Positions 54,705 through 62,925 of a stretch of 64,000 nucleotides of DNA are shown here, one piece after another (the stretch's first letter is position 1; the number at the start of each line of letters is the position of its first letter). A program made the position numbers and the translations under genes. This DNA is from Kordiimonas aestuarii (GTDB lineage: Bacteria; Pseudomonadota; Alphaproteobacteria; Sphingomonadales; Kordiimonadaceae), in NCBI RefSeq assembly GCF_025574465.1, contig NZ_JAOBPP010000021.1, forward strand, positions 806,001 to 870,000, written 5' to 3'. A model generated the notes under the pieces. That model was given only the letters and a program-made list of their open reading frames with translations, searched no databases and was not told where the DNA came from.

Positions 54705-54729
54705 ACCCGGTCCGGGCTGGTCTTAAAGA

Positions 54730-55206
54730 CTATTTTCGATATTCGTCATGACAGGATTTGCAGTTGCTTGTCGCCTTCTTGAAGGCTGGCGCAATCTGGC
54801 CCATATCGCCTGACTTGGCGGCCTCTGCAAGCGCGGCAGTGTCAGCTTCATATTTGTCGAGGCGGTCAGAGAAATCTGCCCAATTTTCCCAGATGTCGCC
54901 TTTGGCGTCGGTCTTGCCCTCCATGCCGCGGGTGTCTTTTTCAAACGCGGTCTTCGCCATGGCGGCCGACATGGCCATCATTTCCGCAAATTTGGCAACA
55001 TCGCCTTCCTGATCCGCCGTGCCCCGCAAATGCTGCAAAATATTACCAAGGGCATATTTTGTGATCATCATGATATCGTGACGATACTGCGATTCTGCGA
55101 AGCGCTTTTCTTCCTCTTCACCATGGGCAAAGCTTACGCCGCTGGCCAGAAGCACGGACAGGGCGGCCGCGCCTGTAATCAATTTACGCTTAACTGTCTT
55201 TTGCAT
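54730..55206 (-). CDS. Cytochrome c'
   Basis: 158 aa from the ATG at 55206 (GGAGGGG upstream). Signal peptide (LSVLLASGVSFAHG), four-helix bundle pattern, and the C-terminal heme site CKSCH near residue 150. Periplasmic; this family binds NO and can protect against nitrosative stress. Convergent with b561. Confidence 0.92.
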   Translation of the reverse strand: MQKTVKRKLITGAAALSVLLASGVSFAHGEEEEKRFAESQYRHDIMMITKYALGNILQHLRGTADQEGDVAKFAEMMAMSAAMAKTAFEKDTRGMEGKTDAKGDIWENWADFSDRLDKYEADTAALAEAAKSGDMGQIAPAFKKATSNCKSCHDEYRK

Positions 55207-55327
55207 GTACCCCTCCAAGGATGCCGGATTTTGCGCATAAGCTTAGCGCCTGCCCATTTCTGGGCAAGCGCTCAATGCTGACAAAATTGTGATGGCCGGA
55301 TCGGTGCGGCGGAAAAGCCGACTCGAA

Positions 55328-55744
55328 TCAGAGAATCACTTTTTGCTGTTGCTGGCGGCGATCGCGGCGTGGCGGCTGTGCCTGATAGGCTTCCGCGCAG
55401 TGACCGGCACAGTAGGGCATGCCCGGCTCGCTGGCCTTGCCACAGAAGTGGAAATCCGCGTCGCCAGGGTGGCCAAGCGGCCACTTGCACATGCGGTCCG
55501 TCAGGTCGAGCAGCGAGACAAGCTGTTTGTCTGCCTTCTTCGCCACGCGCTTTGGTGCCGCTTTTTTCTTTTCCTTATCGGTCTTTACCGGTGACGGGCG
55601 GGACTTCAGCCCCAGCCGGTGCGCCTTGCCGATAACCGCGTTGCGGGTGACGCCTTCACCAAGCTCCTTGGCGATCTGGCTTGCGCTCAAGCCGTCGTCC
55701 CACAGTTTCTTGAGCTGATCAATGCGGTCGTCCGTCCATGCCAT
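55328..55744 (-). CDS. gcrA: Cell-cycle transcriptional regulator GcrA
   Basis: 138 aa. N-terminal HTH MAWTDDRIDQLKKLWDDG with GLSASQIAKELGEGVTRNAVIG; a basic linker; C-terminal sigma70-binding part with CKWPLGHPGD and HFCGKASEPGMPYCAGH. Activates methylation-dependent cell-cycle promoters together with sigma70 in alphaproteobacteria. C-terminus is Gln-rich. Confidence 0.93.
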   Translation of the reverse strand: MAWTDDRIDQLKKLWDDGLSASQIAKELGEGVTRNAVIGKAHRLGLKSRPSPVKTDKEKKKAAPKRVAKKADKQLVSLLDLTDRMCKWPLGHPGDADFHFCGKASEPGMPYCAGHCAEAYQAQPPRRDRRQQQQKVIL

Positions 55745-55932
55745 GATGGTATCCTTGTCTTTTTATGAAGGGCGGCCTTGAGGGCGCCTCCGAGTCTTTC
55801 CCCGCTTATATCGCCCAACAGGCCCTCTTGCCAAGGGAACATTCATCCCCATATGGTGTTGCCGGCCATTCGGCCAGAATTCCGGGCGGGATTTTACAAG
55901 AGATAAGCATGACAGCGGAAGGAACAAGTCCC

Positions 55933-56766
55933 ATGAGCGCGACCCTGCATTACAAAACGGACAGCTACCCCGATCTGGGCGCCCGCACCATCGGGGCTGT
56001 CAACTGGCGGGGCCTCTGGACCCTTTACATGCGCGAAACCCGCCGTTTCATGAAGGTTTGGGCGCAGACGCTGGCGGCGCCGGCGGTGACCACCATTCTG
56101 TTCATGGTAATTTTCACCCTCGCGCTTGGCGGTGCCGGGCGACAAATCGCCGGTCTTGAATATGCGCAGTTCCTCGCCCCCGGGCTGATCGTCATGGCGA
56201 TACTGCAAAACGCTTTTGCCAACACCTCAAGCTCAATCCTTATTGCCAAGGTGCAGGGCAATATCGTCGACACGCTGATGCCGCCGCTTTCTGCGCTTGA
56301 GCTGACGCTTGGCTTTGTCGGTGGCGGCGTGACCCGTGGTCTGGCCGTTGGTTTGTCGGTCGGCCTTGCCTTTACCCTGATGCCAGGTGTGACCATGCAG
56401 GTCGCCCATATCTGGCCGATCATCTATTTTGCCGTGGCTGCCAGCACCATGCTGGCGCTTGTGGGGGTGCTGACCGGCATCTGGGCGGAGAAGTTCGACC
56501 ATGCCGCCGCTATCACCAATTTTGTCATCGCACCGCTGAGCCTGCTCTCGGGCACTTTCTATTCCATTGAGCGGTTGTCCACCAGCTGGCAGGTCTTCAG
56601 CCATATGAACCCGTTTTTCTATATGATCGACGGTTTCCGCTATGGTTTTATCGACCAGGCGGACAGCAGCCTGCTGACCGGCTTTGCCTACACGCTTGGC
56701 ATCAATCTCGTGCTGATCTTCGCGGTCTACCGTGTGTTCAAGACCGGTTACCGCCTGAAGGCGTAG
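55933..56766 (+). CDS. ABC-2 type transporter permease
   Basis: 277 aa; ATG 55933 follows GGAAGGAA; ATG 55909 is an alternative. Six TM helices of the ABC-2 fold; contains FLAPGLIVMAILQNAFAN, the family signature region, and LSLLSGTFYSIERL. No ATPase gene is adjacent in this window, so its partner lies elsewhere. Export of drug, lipid or polysaccharide is possible. Confidence 0.85.
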   Translation: MSATLHYKTDSYPDLGARTIGAVNWRGLWTLYMRETRRFMKVWAQTLAAPAVTTILFMVIFTLALGGAGRQIAGLEYAQFLAPGLIVMAILQNAFANTSSSILIAKVQGNIVDTLMPPLSALELTLGFVGGGVTRGLAVGLSVGLAFTLMPGVTMQVAHIWPIIYFAVAASTMLALVGVLTGIWAEKFDHAAAITNFVIAPLSLLSGTFYSIERLSTSWQVFSHMNPFFYMIDGFRYGFIDQADSSLLTGFAYTLGINLVLIFAVYRVFKTGYRLKA

Positions 56767-56773
56767 GCTGGCT

Positions 56774-58093
56774 TCACTCCTGCGCAGCGTGTTCGCTCAG
56801 GAGATCGTCGGGGTCGTGGGTGTCGCGCTCGGCTTCCACCTTTTCCATCACCGGGTCTTCCTGCCCAGCTTGCGGTAGCGACGCTTTAGGCGCGGCATCT
56901 TTGCGGGTTGGTGCTGTCGGCGCTGGCGGTGCTGCTAGCTCCGTGACGGGCGCGATATCGGCCGCTGTCCCCTCAAACTTGAGGCGATAGATCGGCTCCG
57001 GCAGTTCAAGCCCGCCGGCTTCCATTGCATCTTTCGTCACACGGATCGCCTCACCGCGTGCGGCGAAAAAATTGGTCGTGCGCTGGTCGATCCAGCCGCC
57101 AAACCAGATGATGATGCTCGAATCGCCCACTTCCTCGACGCGCACCATGGGGGCGGGATCCTTCAGCACAAAGGCGAGCGAGCCAAGTGCTTCAAGCCCC
57201 AGATAGATGGCGCGCTCGATATCGCCGTCCGCATTGATGCCAAGGGTGAAGTGGAAGCGCCGTTCGGGCGCGCGGGTATAATTGGTGATCACCCCCTTGA
57301 ACACCTTGGCATTCGGGATGCGCACATGGTTGCCCTCCTGCGTCATCAATATGGTCGCGCGCGAGGTCAGCCGCATGACCCGGCCCTCGAACTCATCCAC
57401 GCGCACAAGGTCGTTGGGGCGGAACGGCTGGCGGATGGAGAGCATAATGCTGGCGATATAATTCTCGATGGTGTCCTGCACCGCAAAACCGATGGCAAGC
57501 CCCACGATGCCTGCCGCGCCAAGGATGGTGCCCAGAAGCGCCGTCGCACCGATGATATCAAGCGCGATGACAAAAGCTGCGATGAAAAAGACAATGCGCA
57601 CAAGCTGGCGCAGGAGGTTTTCGACAAAGGCATTGGGCGCGATGCGGCTATAGGGCCAGTCAAAGCGTGTGACGACATAGCCGACGAGAATAACAAGGAA
57701 AAAAACCGCCACCCCAACGGCAAGCAGGGGGATCAGGCTGACGGCCTGCAGCGCACGGTCGCCCACCCGCTCAAGCGCCGGGCGCACGCGCTCGCGCACC
57801 GAGGTGTCGAGCACAAGGTGGTTTCTGACCGCGATCACACCCTCAACCTTTTGCGCCAGCTCCTCGGCTTCGGTGATCAGGTCGGTCTCCAGCACCGTGC
57901 CCGAGAGGGTAACCACGCCCGCGTCCGCCTCCACGGTGACCCCGCGAAAATGCTCATAGTTGGCGTAAATCGCCTCAATCTGCGCCTCGATCGCCGCATC
58001 GCTGCGGTCAAGCGAGACCTCCTGCGCGTGCGCGCTACCGATGGCACAGGCCAGCCCAAGGAAGATCGTCAGAAAAAAAGCCCGCACGTGCAT
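56774..58093 (-). CDS. BON-domain MscS-family mechanosensitive channel
   Basis: 439 aa from the ATG at 58093. Signal peptide (FFLTIFLGLACAIGSAHA); BON domain at about 28-95 (GVTVEADAGVVTLSGTVL); then about three TM helices, with the pore-lining TM3 GAAGIVGLAIGFAVQDTIEN and the MscS beta domain (IRQPFRPNDLVRV). The C-terminal 70 residues are Pro/Ala/Asp-rich and disordered. BON probably anchors to membrane or peptidoglycan. Confidence 0.92.
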   Translation of the reverse strand: MHVRAFFLTIFLGLACAIGSAHAQEVSLDRSDAAIEAQIEAIYANYEHFRGVTVEADAGVVTLSGTVLETDLITEAEELAQKVEGVIAVRNHLVLDTSVRERVRPALERVGDRALQAVSLIPLLAVGVAVFFLVILVGYVVTRFDWPYSRIAPNAFVENLLRQLVRIVFFIAAFVIALDIIGATALLGTILGAAGIVGLAIGFAVQDTIENYIASIMLSIRQPFRPNDLVRVDEFEGRVMRLTSRATILMTQEGNHVRIPNAKVFKGVITNYTRAPERRFHFTLGINADGDIERAIYLGLEALGSLAFVLKDPAPMVRVEEVGDSSIIIWFGGWIDQRTTNFFAARGEAIRVTKDAMEAGGLELPEPIYRLKFEGTAADIAPVTELAAPPAPTAPTRKDAAPKASLPQAGQEDPVMEKVEAERDTHDPDDLLSEHAAQE

Positions 58094-58447
58094 AATGCCC
58101 CCATATCCGTGAGTGATCATGGTTTCCTCTTAACTGACGATACCATAGCCTGAACGTGGGGCGGGAATGCGGCGAAACTTTTAAAGCGCCATGAAAGCGC
58201 GACGTTTGGTGGGTAATCCTGAGTTTCTTCCGGCAATAGAAAATAAAGCGAAAAAGCCCCGTTTCCGCCGCGTCACCCCATTGACTTACCGGCCTCTCCC
58301 CGGCATCCTCTGGCCCTCAAGCCGGGGTGCGACACGCGTCCCGGCTGTCGCCTTTCTGTCGCCAAGGTCAAAATAAGCGGGAGGGAGGGGAAGGGCCCCG
58401 ATAAAGCATAAGACCGAGAACCAGAAAAGGTTCCCAAGGAGAGAGAC
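58094..58447. other. Divergent intergenic region before argD
   Basis: 354 bp, GC-rich. A weak TTGACT at 58282 might be a -35 for argD. An ARG box or attenuator was not identified. No gene is supported. Confidence 0.4.
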
Positions 58448-59638
58448 GTGATCACGCCCCTGATGCCAGTATATTCCCGTATTCCCGTTGCGTTTGAGCG
58501 CGGTGAAGGCATGTATCTGTTTGACGAAAACGGCAAGAAATATCTCGATTTCTATGCCGGTATCGGCGTTATGTGCCTTGGTCACTCACACCCCACGCTG
58601 GTGAAAGCGGTGCAGGATCAGGCAGCAAAGCTCTGGCACACGGCCAACACCTATGAAATTCCGCTTGGGGCCAAGCTGGCGCAGCGCCTGACAGACGCAA
58701 GTTTTGCCGATACGGTGTTTTTCACCAACTCGGGCGCGGAAGCCATTGAATGTGCGATCAAGATGGTGCGCAAATACCATTATGACAAAGGCAACAAGGG
58801 CAAATACCGGCTGGTTACCATGGCAAACGCCTTCCATGGCCGTACGCTGGCGGGTATCGCTGCGGCAGGCCAGGAAAAGCTGACCAAGGGTTTTGAACCG
58901 CTGCCGGACGGTTTTGATGTGGTGCCTTTTGGCGATATCGAGGCGGTGAAGGCCGCCATCGGCCCCGAGACCGGCGGCATCATGGTGGAGCCCGTGCAGG
59001 GCGAGGGTGGTATCCGCCCGCTGAGCGCTGAGCAGATGAAGGCCCTGCGCGACCTTTGTGATGAACATGGCCTGTTGCTGGTGCTGGATGAGATCCAATG
59101 CGGCATGGGCCGCACCGGCAAACTGTTCGCCCACGAATGGGCGGGCATCACGCCTGACATTGTCACCGCGGCCAAAGGCATTGGCGGTGGTTTCCCGCTT
59201 GGCGCCTGCCTCGCGACCGAAGAAGCGGCTTCCGGCATGACCGTCGGCACCCACGGCAGCACCTATGGAGGCAACCCGCTGGCGATGGCGGTCGGCAATG
59301 CGGTGCTGGATGAAATGCTGGCACCCGGCTTCCTTGAGCGCGTGCGCGACATGGGCGACAAGCTTCAGGCCCGCCTGGGCGCCCTGCAGCAAAAACATGG
59401 CGATTTTATCTCGGAAGTGCGCGGCATCGGCCTGATGGCAGGCCTGCGCATGCCAGATGTGCCAACCCGCGCCGCTGTGATCGACATGATCGATCGTGGT
59501 ATGTGTCCGGCCGTTGCTGGTGACATGGTACTGCGCATGCTGCCGCCGCTGATTATTGAAGACGAGCATCTTGATGAAGCCATCGAGAAGCTTGACAGCG
59601 CCATGAATGACTGGCGCGAAAAAGGTTTGCCTGCCTAA
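58448..59638 (+). CDS. argD: Acetylornithine aminotransferase (ArgD/aspartate aminotransferase class III)
   Basis: 396 aa from GTG. FTNSGAEAIECAIKMVRKYH, DEIQCGMGRTGKLF (PLP-binding), and the Schiff-base Lys in TAAKGIGGGFPLG. Converts N-acetylglutamate semialdehyde to N-acetylornithine; may also serve as SuccDAP aminotransferase. 62 bp before argF. Confidence 0.95.
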   Translation: MITPLMPVYSRIPVAFERGEGMYLFDENGKKYLDFYAGIGVMCLGHSHPTLVKAVQDQAAKLWHTANTYEIPLGAKLAQRLTDASFADTVFFTNSGAEAIECAIKMVRKYHYDKGNKGKYRLVTMANAFHGRTLAGIAAAGQEKLTKGFEPLPDGFDVVPFGDIEAVKAAIGPETGGIMVEPVQGEGGIRPLSAEQMKALRDLCDEHGLLLVLDEIQCGMGRTGKLFAHEWAGITPDIVTAAKGIGGGFPLGACLATEEAASGMTVGTHGSTYGGNPLAMAVGNAVLDEMLAPGFLERVRDMGDKLQARLGALQQKHGDFISEVRGIGLMAGLRMPDVPTRAAVIDMIDRGMCPAVAGDMVLRMLPPLIIEDEHLDEAIEKLDSAMNDWREKGLPA

Positions 59639-59700
59639 GCAAAGGCAATCACCAGCCCGGTGGATGGTTCCCGGGCTCCGTTTCAAGAGGAAATGACATC

Positions 59701-60636
59701 ATGACTACCAAGCCCAACCACTTTCTTGATCTCAAGGATATACCGGCCGCAGACCTGCGGCTGATCATTGATACAGCAAGGGAGTGGAAAGAAGCGCGAC
59801 GCGGCTGGCCCAAGGGCAAGGTAGACGAAGGGGCGGTCCTCGCGGGCTATAACCTCGCGATGATTTTTGAAAAATCATCGACACGCACCCGCATCAGCTT
59901 TGAAGTGGCAACACGCCAGCTCGGGGCAATGCCCCTTATCCTGCAAGGTAATTCCATGCAACTGGGGCGCGGGGAAACCACGTCCGACACCGCCAAGGTC
60001 ATGAGCCGCTATGTGGATGCTATCATGATCCGCGCCAACACGCATGAAGCGGTGCTCGAGCTGGCGGAAGAAGGGACGGTGCCGGTGATCAACGCGCTCA
60101 CCAACCGATCACATCCCTGCCAGCTGATGGCCGATATCATGACAATCGAGGAACACCGCGGCCCCATCAGCGGCAAAAAAGTGGCCTGGGTCGGCGATGG
60201 CAACAATGTGGCCACCTCGCTTATCGAAGCGGCGGTGAAATTTGATTTTTCGCTTGTGCTTGGCTGCCCGGACGCTTTCGCGCCTTATGATGACGTGCTC
60301 TCCTGGGCAGAAGCCGAAGGTGGTGACGTGCGCGTTGTCACCAACGCCGAAGAGGCTGTGTGGGACGCCGACGCCGTGATTACCGACACATGGGTTTCCA
60401 TGGGCGATGACCGCACCGGTTCCCGCGTGCGGGCGCTTGAGCCGTTTCAGGTCAACCGCGAGCTGATGAGCAAGGCGGCGGATGACGCGCTCTTTTTGCA
60501 TTGTCTGCCCGCGCACCGGGGCGAAGAGGTCACCAACAATGTGCTGGATGGCCCGCAGTCTGTGGTGTGGGATGAGGCGGAAAACCGCCTGCACGCCCAA
60601 AAAGCCATCCTTGCATGGTGCCTCGGGAAGTTATAA
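59701..60636 (+). CDS. argF: Ornithine carbamoyltransferase
   Basis: 311 aa. Carbamoyl-phosphate motif EKSSTRTRISFE (residues 58-69), the HPCQLMAD motif and LHCLPAHRGEEV. Makes citrulline. Operon argD-argF-hslO, each following with short gaps. Confidence 0.96.
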   Translation: MTTKPNHFLDLKDIPAADLRLIIDTAREWKEARRGWPKGKVDEGAVLAGYNLAMIFEKSSTRTRISFEVATRQLGAMPLILQGNSMQLGRGETTSDTAKVMSRYVDAIMIRANTHEAVLELAEEGTVPVINALTNRSHPCQLMADIMTIEEHRGPISGKKVAWVGDGNNVATSLIEAAVKFDFSLVLGCPDAFAPYDDVLSWAEAEGGDVRVVTNAEEAVWDADAVITDTWVSMGDDRTGSRVRALEPFQVNRELMSKAADDALFLHCLPAHRGEEVTNNVLDGPQSVVWDEAENRLHAQKAILAWCLGKL

Positions 60637-60712
60637 AAGCCCCGGCAACAGTGTGAATGACCGGCGCGGCGGGATGCAATATTCCCCGCCGCGCTGAAAG
60701 AGAGTTTGTGCC

Positions 60713-61684
60713 ATGGTTGATATGCCTCCTGAAGACAGCGTGCAGCGCCCCATCGTCGTGCCGGACCCGGAAGGTAGCCGCGACAATGAAGTGCGCCCCT
60801 TTGCCATTGAAGGCATGGACGTGCGGGGCCGTGCCGTGCGCCTTGGCACCGTGACGGACCAGATTCTCTCGGACCATAATTACCCGGACCCGGTTGCCCG
60901 TATCCTTGGCGAGCTGCTGACGCTCGCAAGCCTGCTTGGCTCCATCCTCAAGTTTGACGGTATCGTTACCCTGCAGACCAAATCCAAAGGCCCGGTGCCA
61001 ATGATGGTGGCGGATTTTGAAACCGGGGGTGATGGTACTGGCCGGTTGCGCGGCTATGCCCAGCTTGATGCGAAACGACTGGCAACCTACGGCAAGAATC
61101 CCAGCTTCGAAGGGCTTGTCGGCAACAAGGACGGCTATCTGGCGCTGACCATTGATCAGGGCGCGGATATGGACCGCTATCAGGGTATTGTTGACCTTGC
61201 GGGCGCGAGCCTGTCGGACGTGGCGCGCAACTATTTCATGAGCAGCGAACAGACGCCAACCGAACTTCGACTCAGTTGCGAACGGGACGCGGTGACCGGC
61301 AACTGGCGTTCGGGCGGGATCATGGTGCAGCATCTGGCGCGCGGTGAAGTGGGGCAGCAGCGTATCCTTGACCGCGAAACCAAGGAACAGTGGGAGCGTG
61401 CGTCGATCCTGATGCACAGCGTCAAGGAAGCAGAGCTTCTTGACCCGGCGCTGGACCTGGACCAGCTTTTATACCGGCTTTATCACGAAGACGGTGTACG
61501 GGTGTTTGAAAGCGCCCATCTTGTCAAGGGGTGCCGGTGTGAGCGCGAACGTCTGCTCGCGGTTCTCGGTCAGTTTGGTGAGGACGAGATCAACGAGATG
61601 GTCAAGGACGGTAAAATCGGCATGAACTGCCAGTTCTGTAACAAGACTTTTGAGTTCACGGCCGACGAGGCGCGCGGCCAGTAA
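60713..61684 (+). CDS. hslO: Redox-regulated chaperone Hsp33
   Basis: 323 aa. The C-terminal redox switch is intact with CRCERERLL and CQFCNKTF, the C-x-C and C-x-x-C zinc ligands. The N-terminus has about 25 extra residues. It is a holdase turned on by oxidative unfolding in the cytoplasm. Confidence 0.95.
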   Translation: MVDMPPEDSVQRPIVVPDPEGSRDNEVRPFAIEGMDVRGRAVRLGTVTDQILSDHNYPDPVARILGELLTLASLLGSILKFDGIVTLQTKSKGPVPMMVADFETGGDGTGRLRGYAQLDAKRLATYGKNPSFEGLVGNKDGYLALTIDQGADMDRYQGIVDLAGASLSDVARNYFMSSEQTPTELRLSCERDAVTGNWRSGGIMVQHLARGEVGQQRILDRETKEQWERASILMHSVKEAELLDPALDLDQLLYRLYHEDGVRVFESAHLVKGCRCERERLLAVLGQFGEDEINEMVKDGKIGMNCQFCNKTFEFTADEARGQ

Positions 61685-61764
61685 TCCGCTTTCCTGTTGC
61701 AGTTTCCCTCTTTTCGCCCATATTTGCTGTGAAACCGGTGGCATTGGTATATGGGGGGCACGAG

Positions 61765-62505
61765 ATGCGCACATTTTTCACCGCACTGTTTCTGGTTTTT
61801 TTGTTCACAAGCACGCAGGGGCGGGCAGATGACGGCGATGTGGTTATCAACCGGCTGGCCGACGGTGTCTGGCGCCATGTTTCTTTCCATGATTATAACG
61901 GGAACCGGGTTGCGTCCAACGGGCTGATCGTGCGTGACGGTGACCAGCTCTATCTGGTCGATAGCGCCTGGGGGGACGAGAATACCGAAACCCTGCTGGA
62001 CCTGATTGACGAGCGCTTTGGCTTGCCTGTCGCCGCCGCCGTTGCCACCCATTCTCACGCCGACCGTGCGGCTGGTGCGGACGTTTTCGCCCGCAGGGGC
62101 ATACCGTTTTATGCGTCTGAGGCGACACGTGCGCTGGTGCCACAGTGGGGCCTTGCCGTTCCCGCCGAGACATTGGATATAGCACATAAGGCAGGCGCGA
62201 AAACACGGCTCGGCCCCTTGGAGATCATGTACCCCGGTGTGGGTCATACGGCAGACAACCTGGTTGTGTGGCTGCCAGCACTGGACCTGCTTTTTGGCGG
62301 GTGCGTCGTGCGGGGTGGCACCAGCAAGGACCTTGGCTATTTCAAGGAAGGCGACCCGCTGGCCTGGGCCGACGCGATGGAGCTGATCATCAGGCAATAT
62401 GGTACCGCTGAAATCGTGGTACCGGGGCACGGCGAAACGGGGGATGCCGTGCTCCTGAGCCATACAGCCGACCTTATTGAAGCCCACCTGACAGCGCAGC
62501 CCTGA
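61765..62505 (+). CDS. Subclass B1-like metallo-beta-lactamase
   Basis: 246 aa from the ATG at 61765 (GGGGGG upstream). Signal peptide to about residue 21. The complete B1 zinc set is there: HSHAD (His96, His98, Asp100), His161 in GVGHTADN, Cys180 in FGGCVVR and His222 in VPGHGE. The GGC motif with Cys is B1-specific, distinguishing it from B2/B3 and general MBL-fold enzymes. Position equivalent to Lys224 is Arg183. Length 246 fits B1. Activity against carbapenems is a prediction only; a non-lactamase hydrolase cannot be excluded. It follows hslO after 80 bp. Confidence 0.85.
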   Translation: MRTFFTALFLVFLFTSTQGRADDGDVVINRLADGVWRHVSFHDYNGNRVASNGLIVRDGDQLYLVDSAWGDENTETLLDLIDERFGLPVAAAVATHSHADRAAGADVFARRGIPFYASEATRALVPQWGLAVPAETLDIAHKAGAKTRLGPLEIMYPGVGHTADNLVVWLPALDLLFGGCVVRGGTSKDLGYFKEGDPLAWADAMELIIRQYGTAEIVVPGHGETGDAVLLSHTADLIEAHLTAQP

Positions 62506-62925
62506 GCGGCGAGGATCCTGACCGGCCGACGGCCACCAAGCCTGCGTGCCGCCCCGATACCGGCTCAGCACATAACCTTCGGTGGCGAACAACAGCGCGA
62601 TCAGCGACCAGATGAGCGCCATCCAGCGGAAAAAAAACCGCAAGCCGGTGCGGGCTCGTGTCGGTCAGCAGGCCGGGCAGCATGGCCACCTTTTTGATGG
62701 TACGTTCAAACATGAGCCGAGCCTGGCCGCGCGCGCCTGCTTCATAAAGAAAATACCATTTCACCACATGCGGGCCACGGCTCGCCGCGGCACCCCCTTG
62801 CGCAGCCATGATATGGCAGTGGCCGCCCATCCAAAAAAAGAAGGGCGCCCGGTAAGGCGCCCTTTTGATGACTCGGAACATATGGTTTTGTTGGTGGTAC
62901 TCAAAACACGGGAAACGCTGCCGGC
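62506..62925. other. Intergenic region with possible broken minus-strand frame
   Basis: 420 bp. It holds the terminator at 62841-62864. The minus frame from about 62770 encodes YFLYEAGARGQARL and FERTIKKVAMLPGLL, with GC-ending codons; it breaks at an A8 run (62630-62637). The next frame continues as WMALIWSLIALLFATEGY, a helix. It may be a frameshifted small gene or an artefact. No recognisable family. Confidence 0.35.
62841..62870 (-). terminator. Terminator of the TonB-dependent receptor gene
   Basis: AAGGGCGCC pairs with GGCGCCCTT over a 6-nt loop; on the minus strand CTTCTTTTTTT follows. Located 60 bp past the receptor stop. Nearly symmetric, so it may also act on the plus strand. Confidence 0.85.

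Noticed and set aside
61570..62643. 357-aa minus-strand frame opposite the metallo-beta-lactamase
   Set aside because: Antisense to a gene with complete zinc motifs; only its first 30 codons look protein-like and are reported as a possible broken gene.
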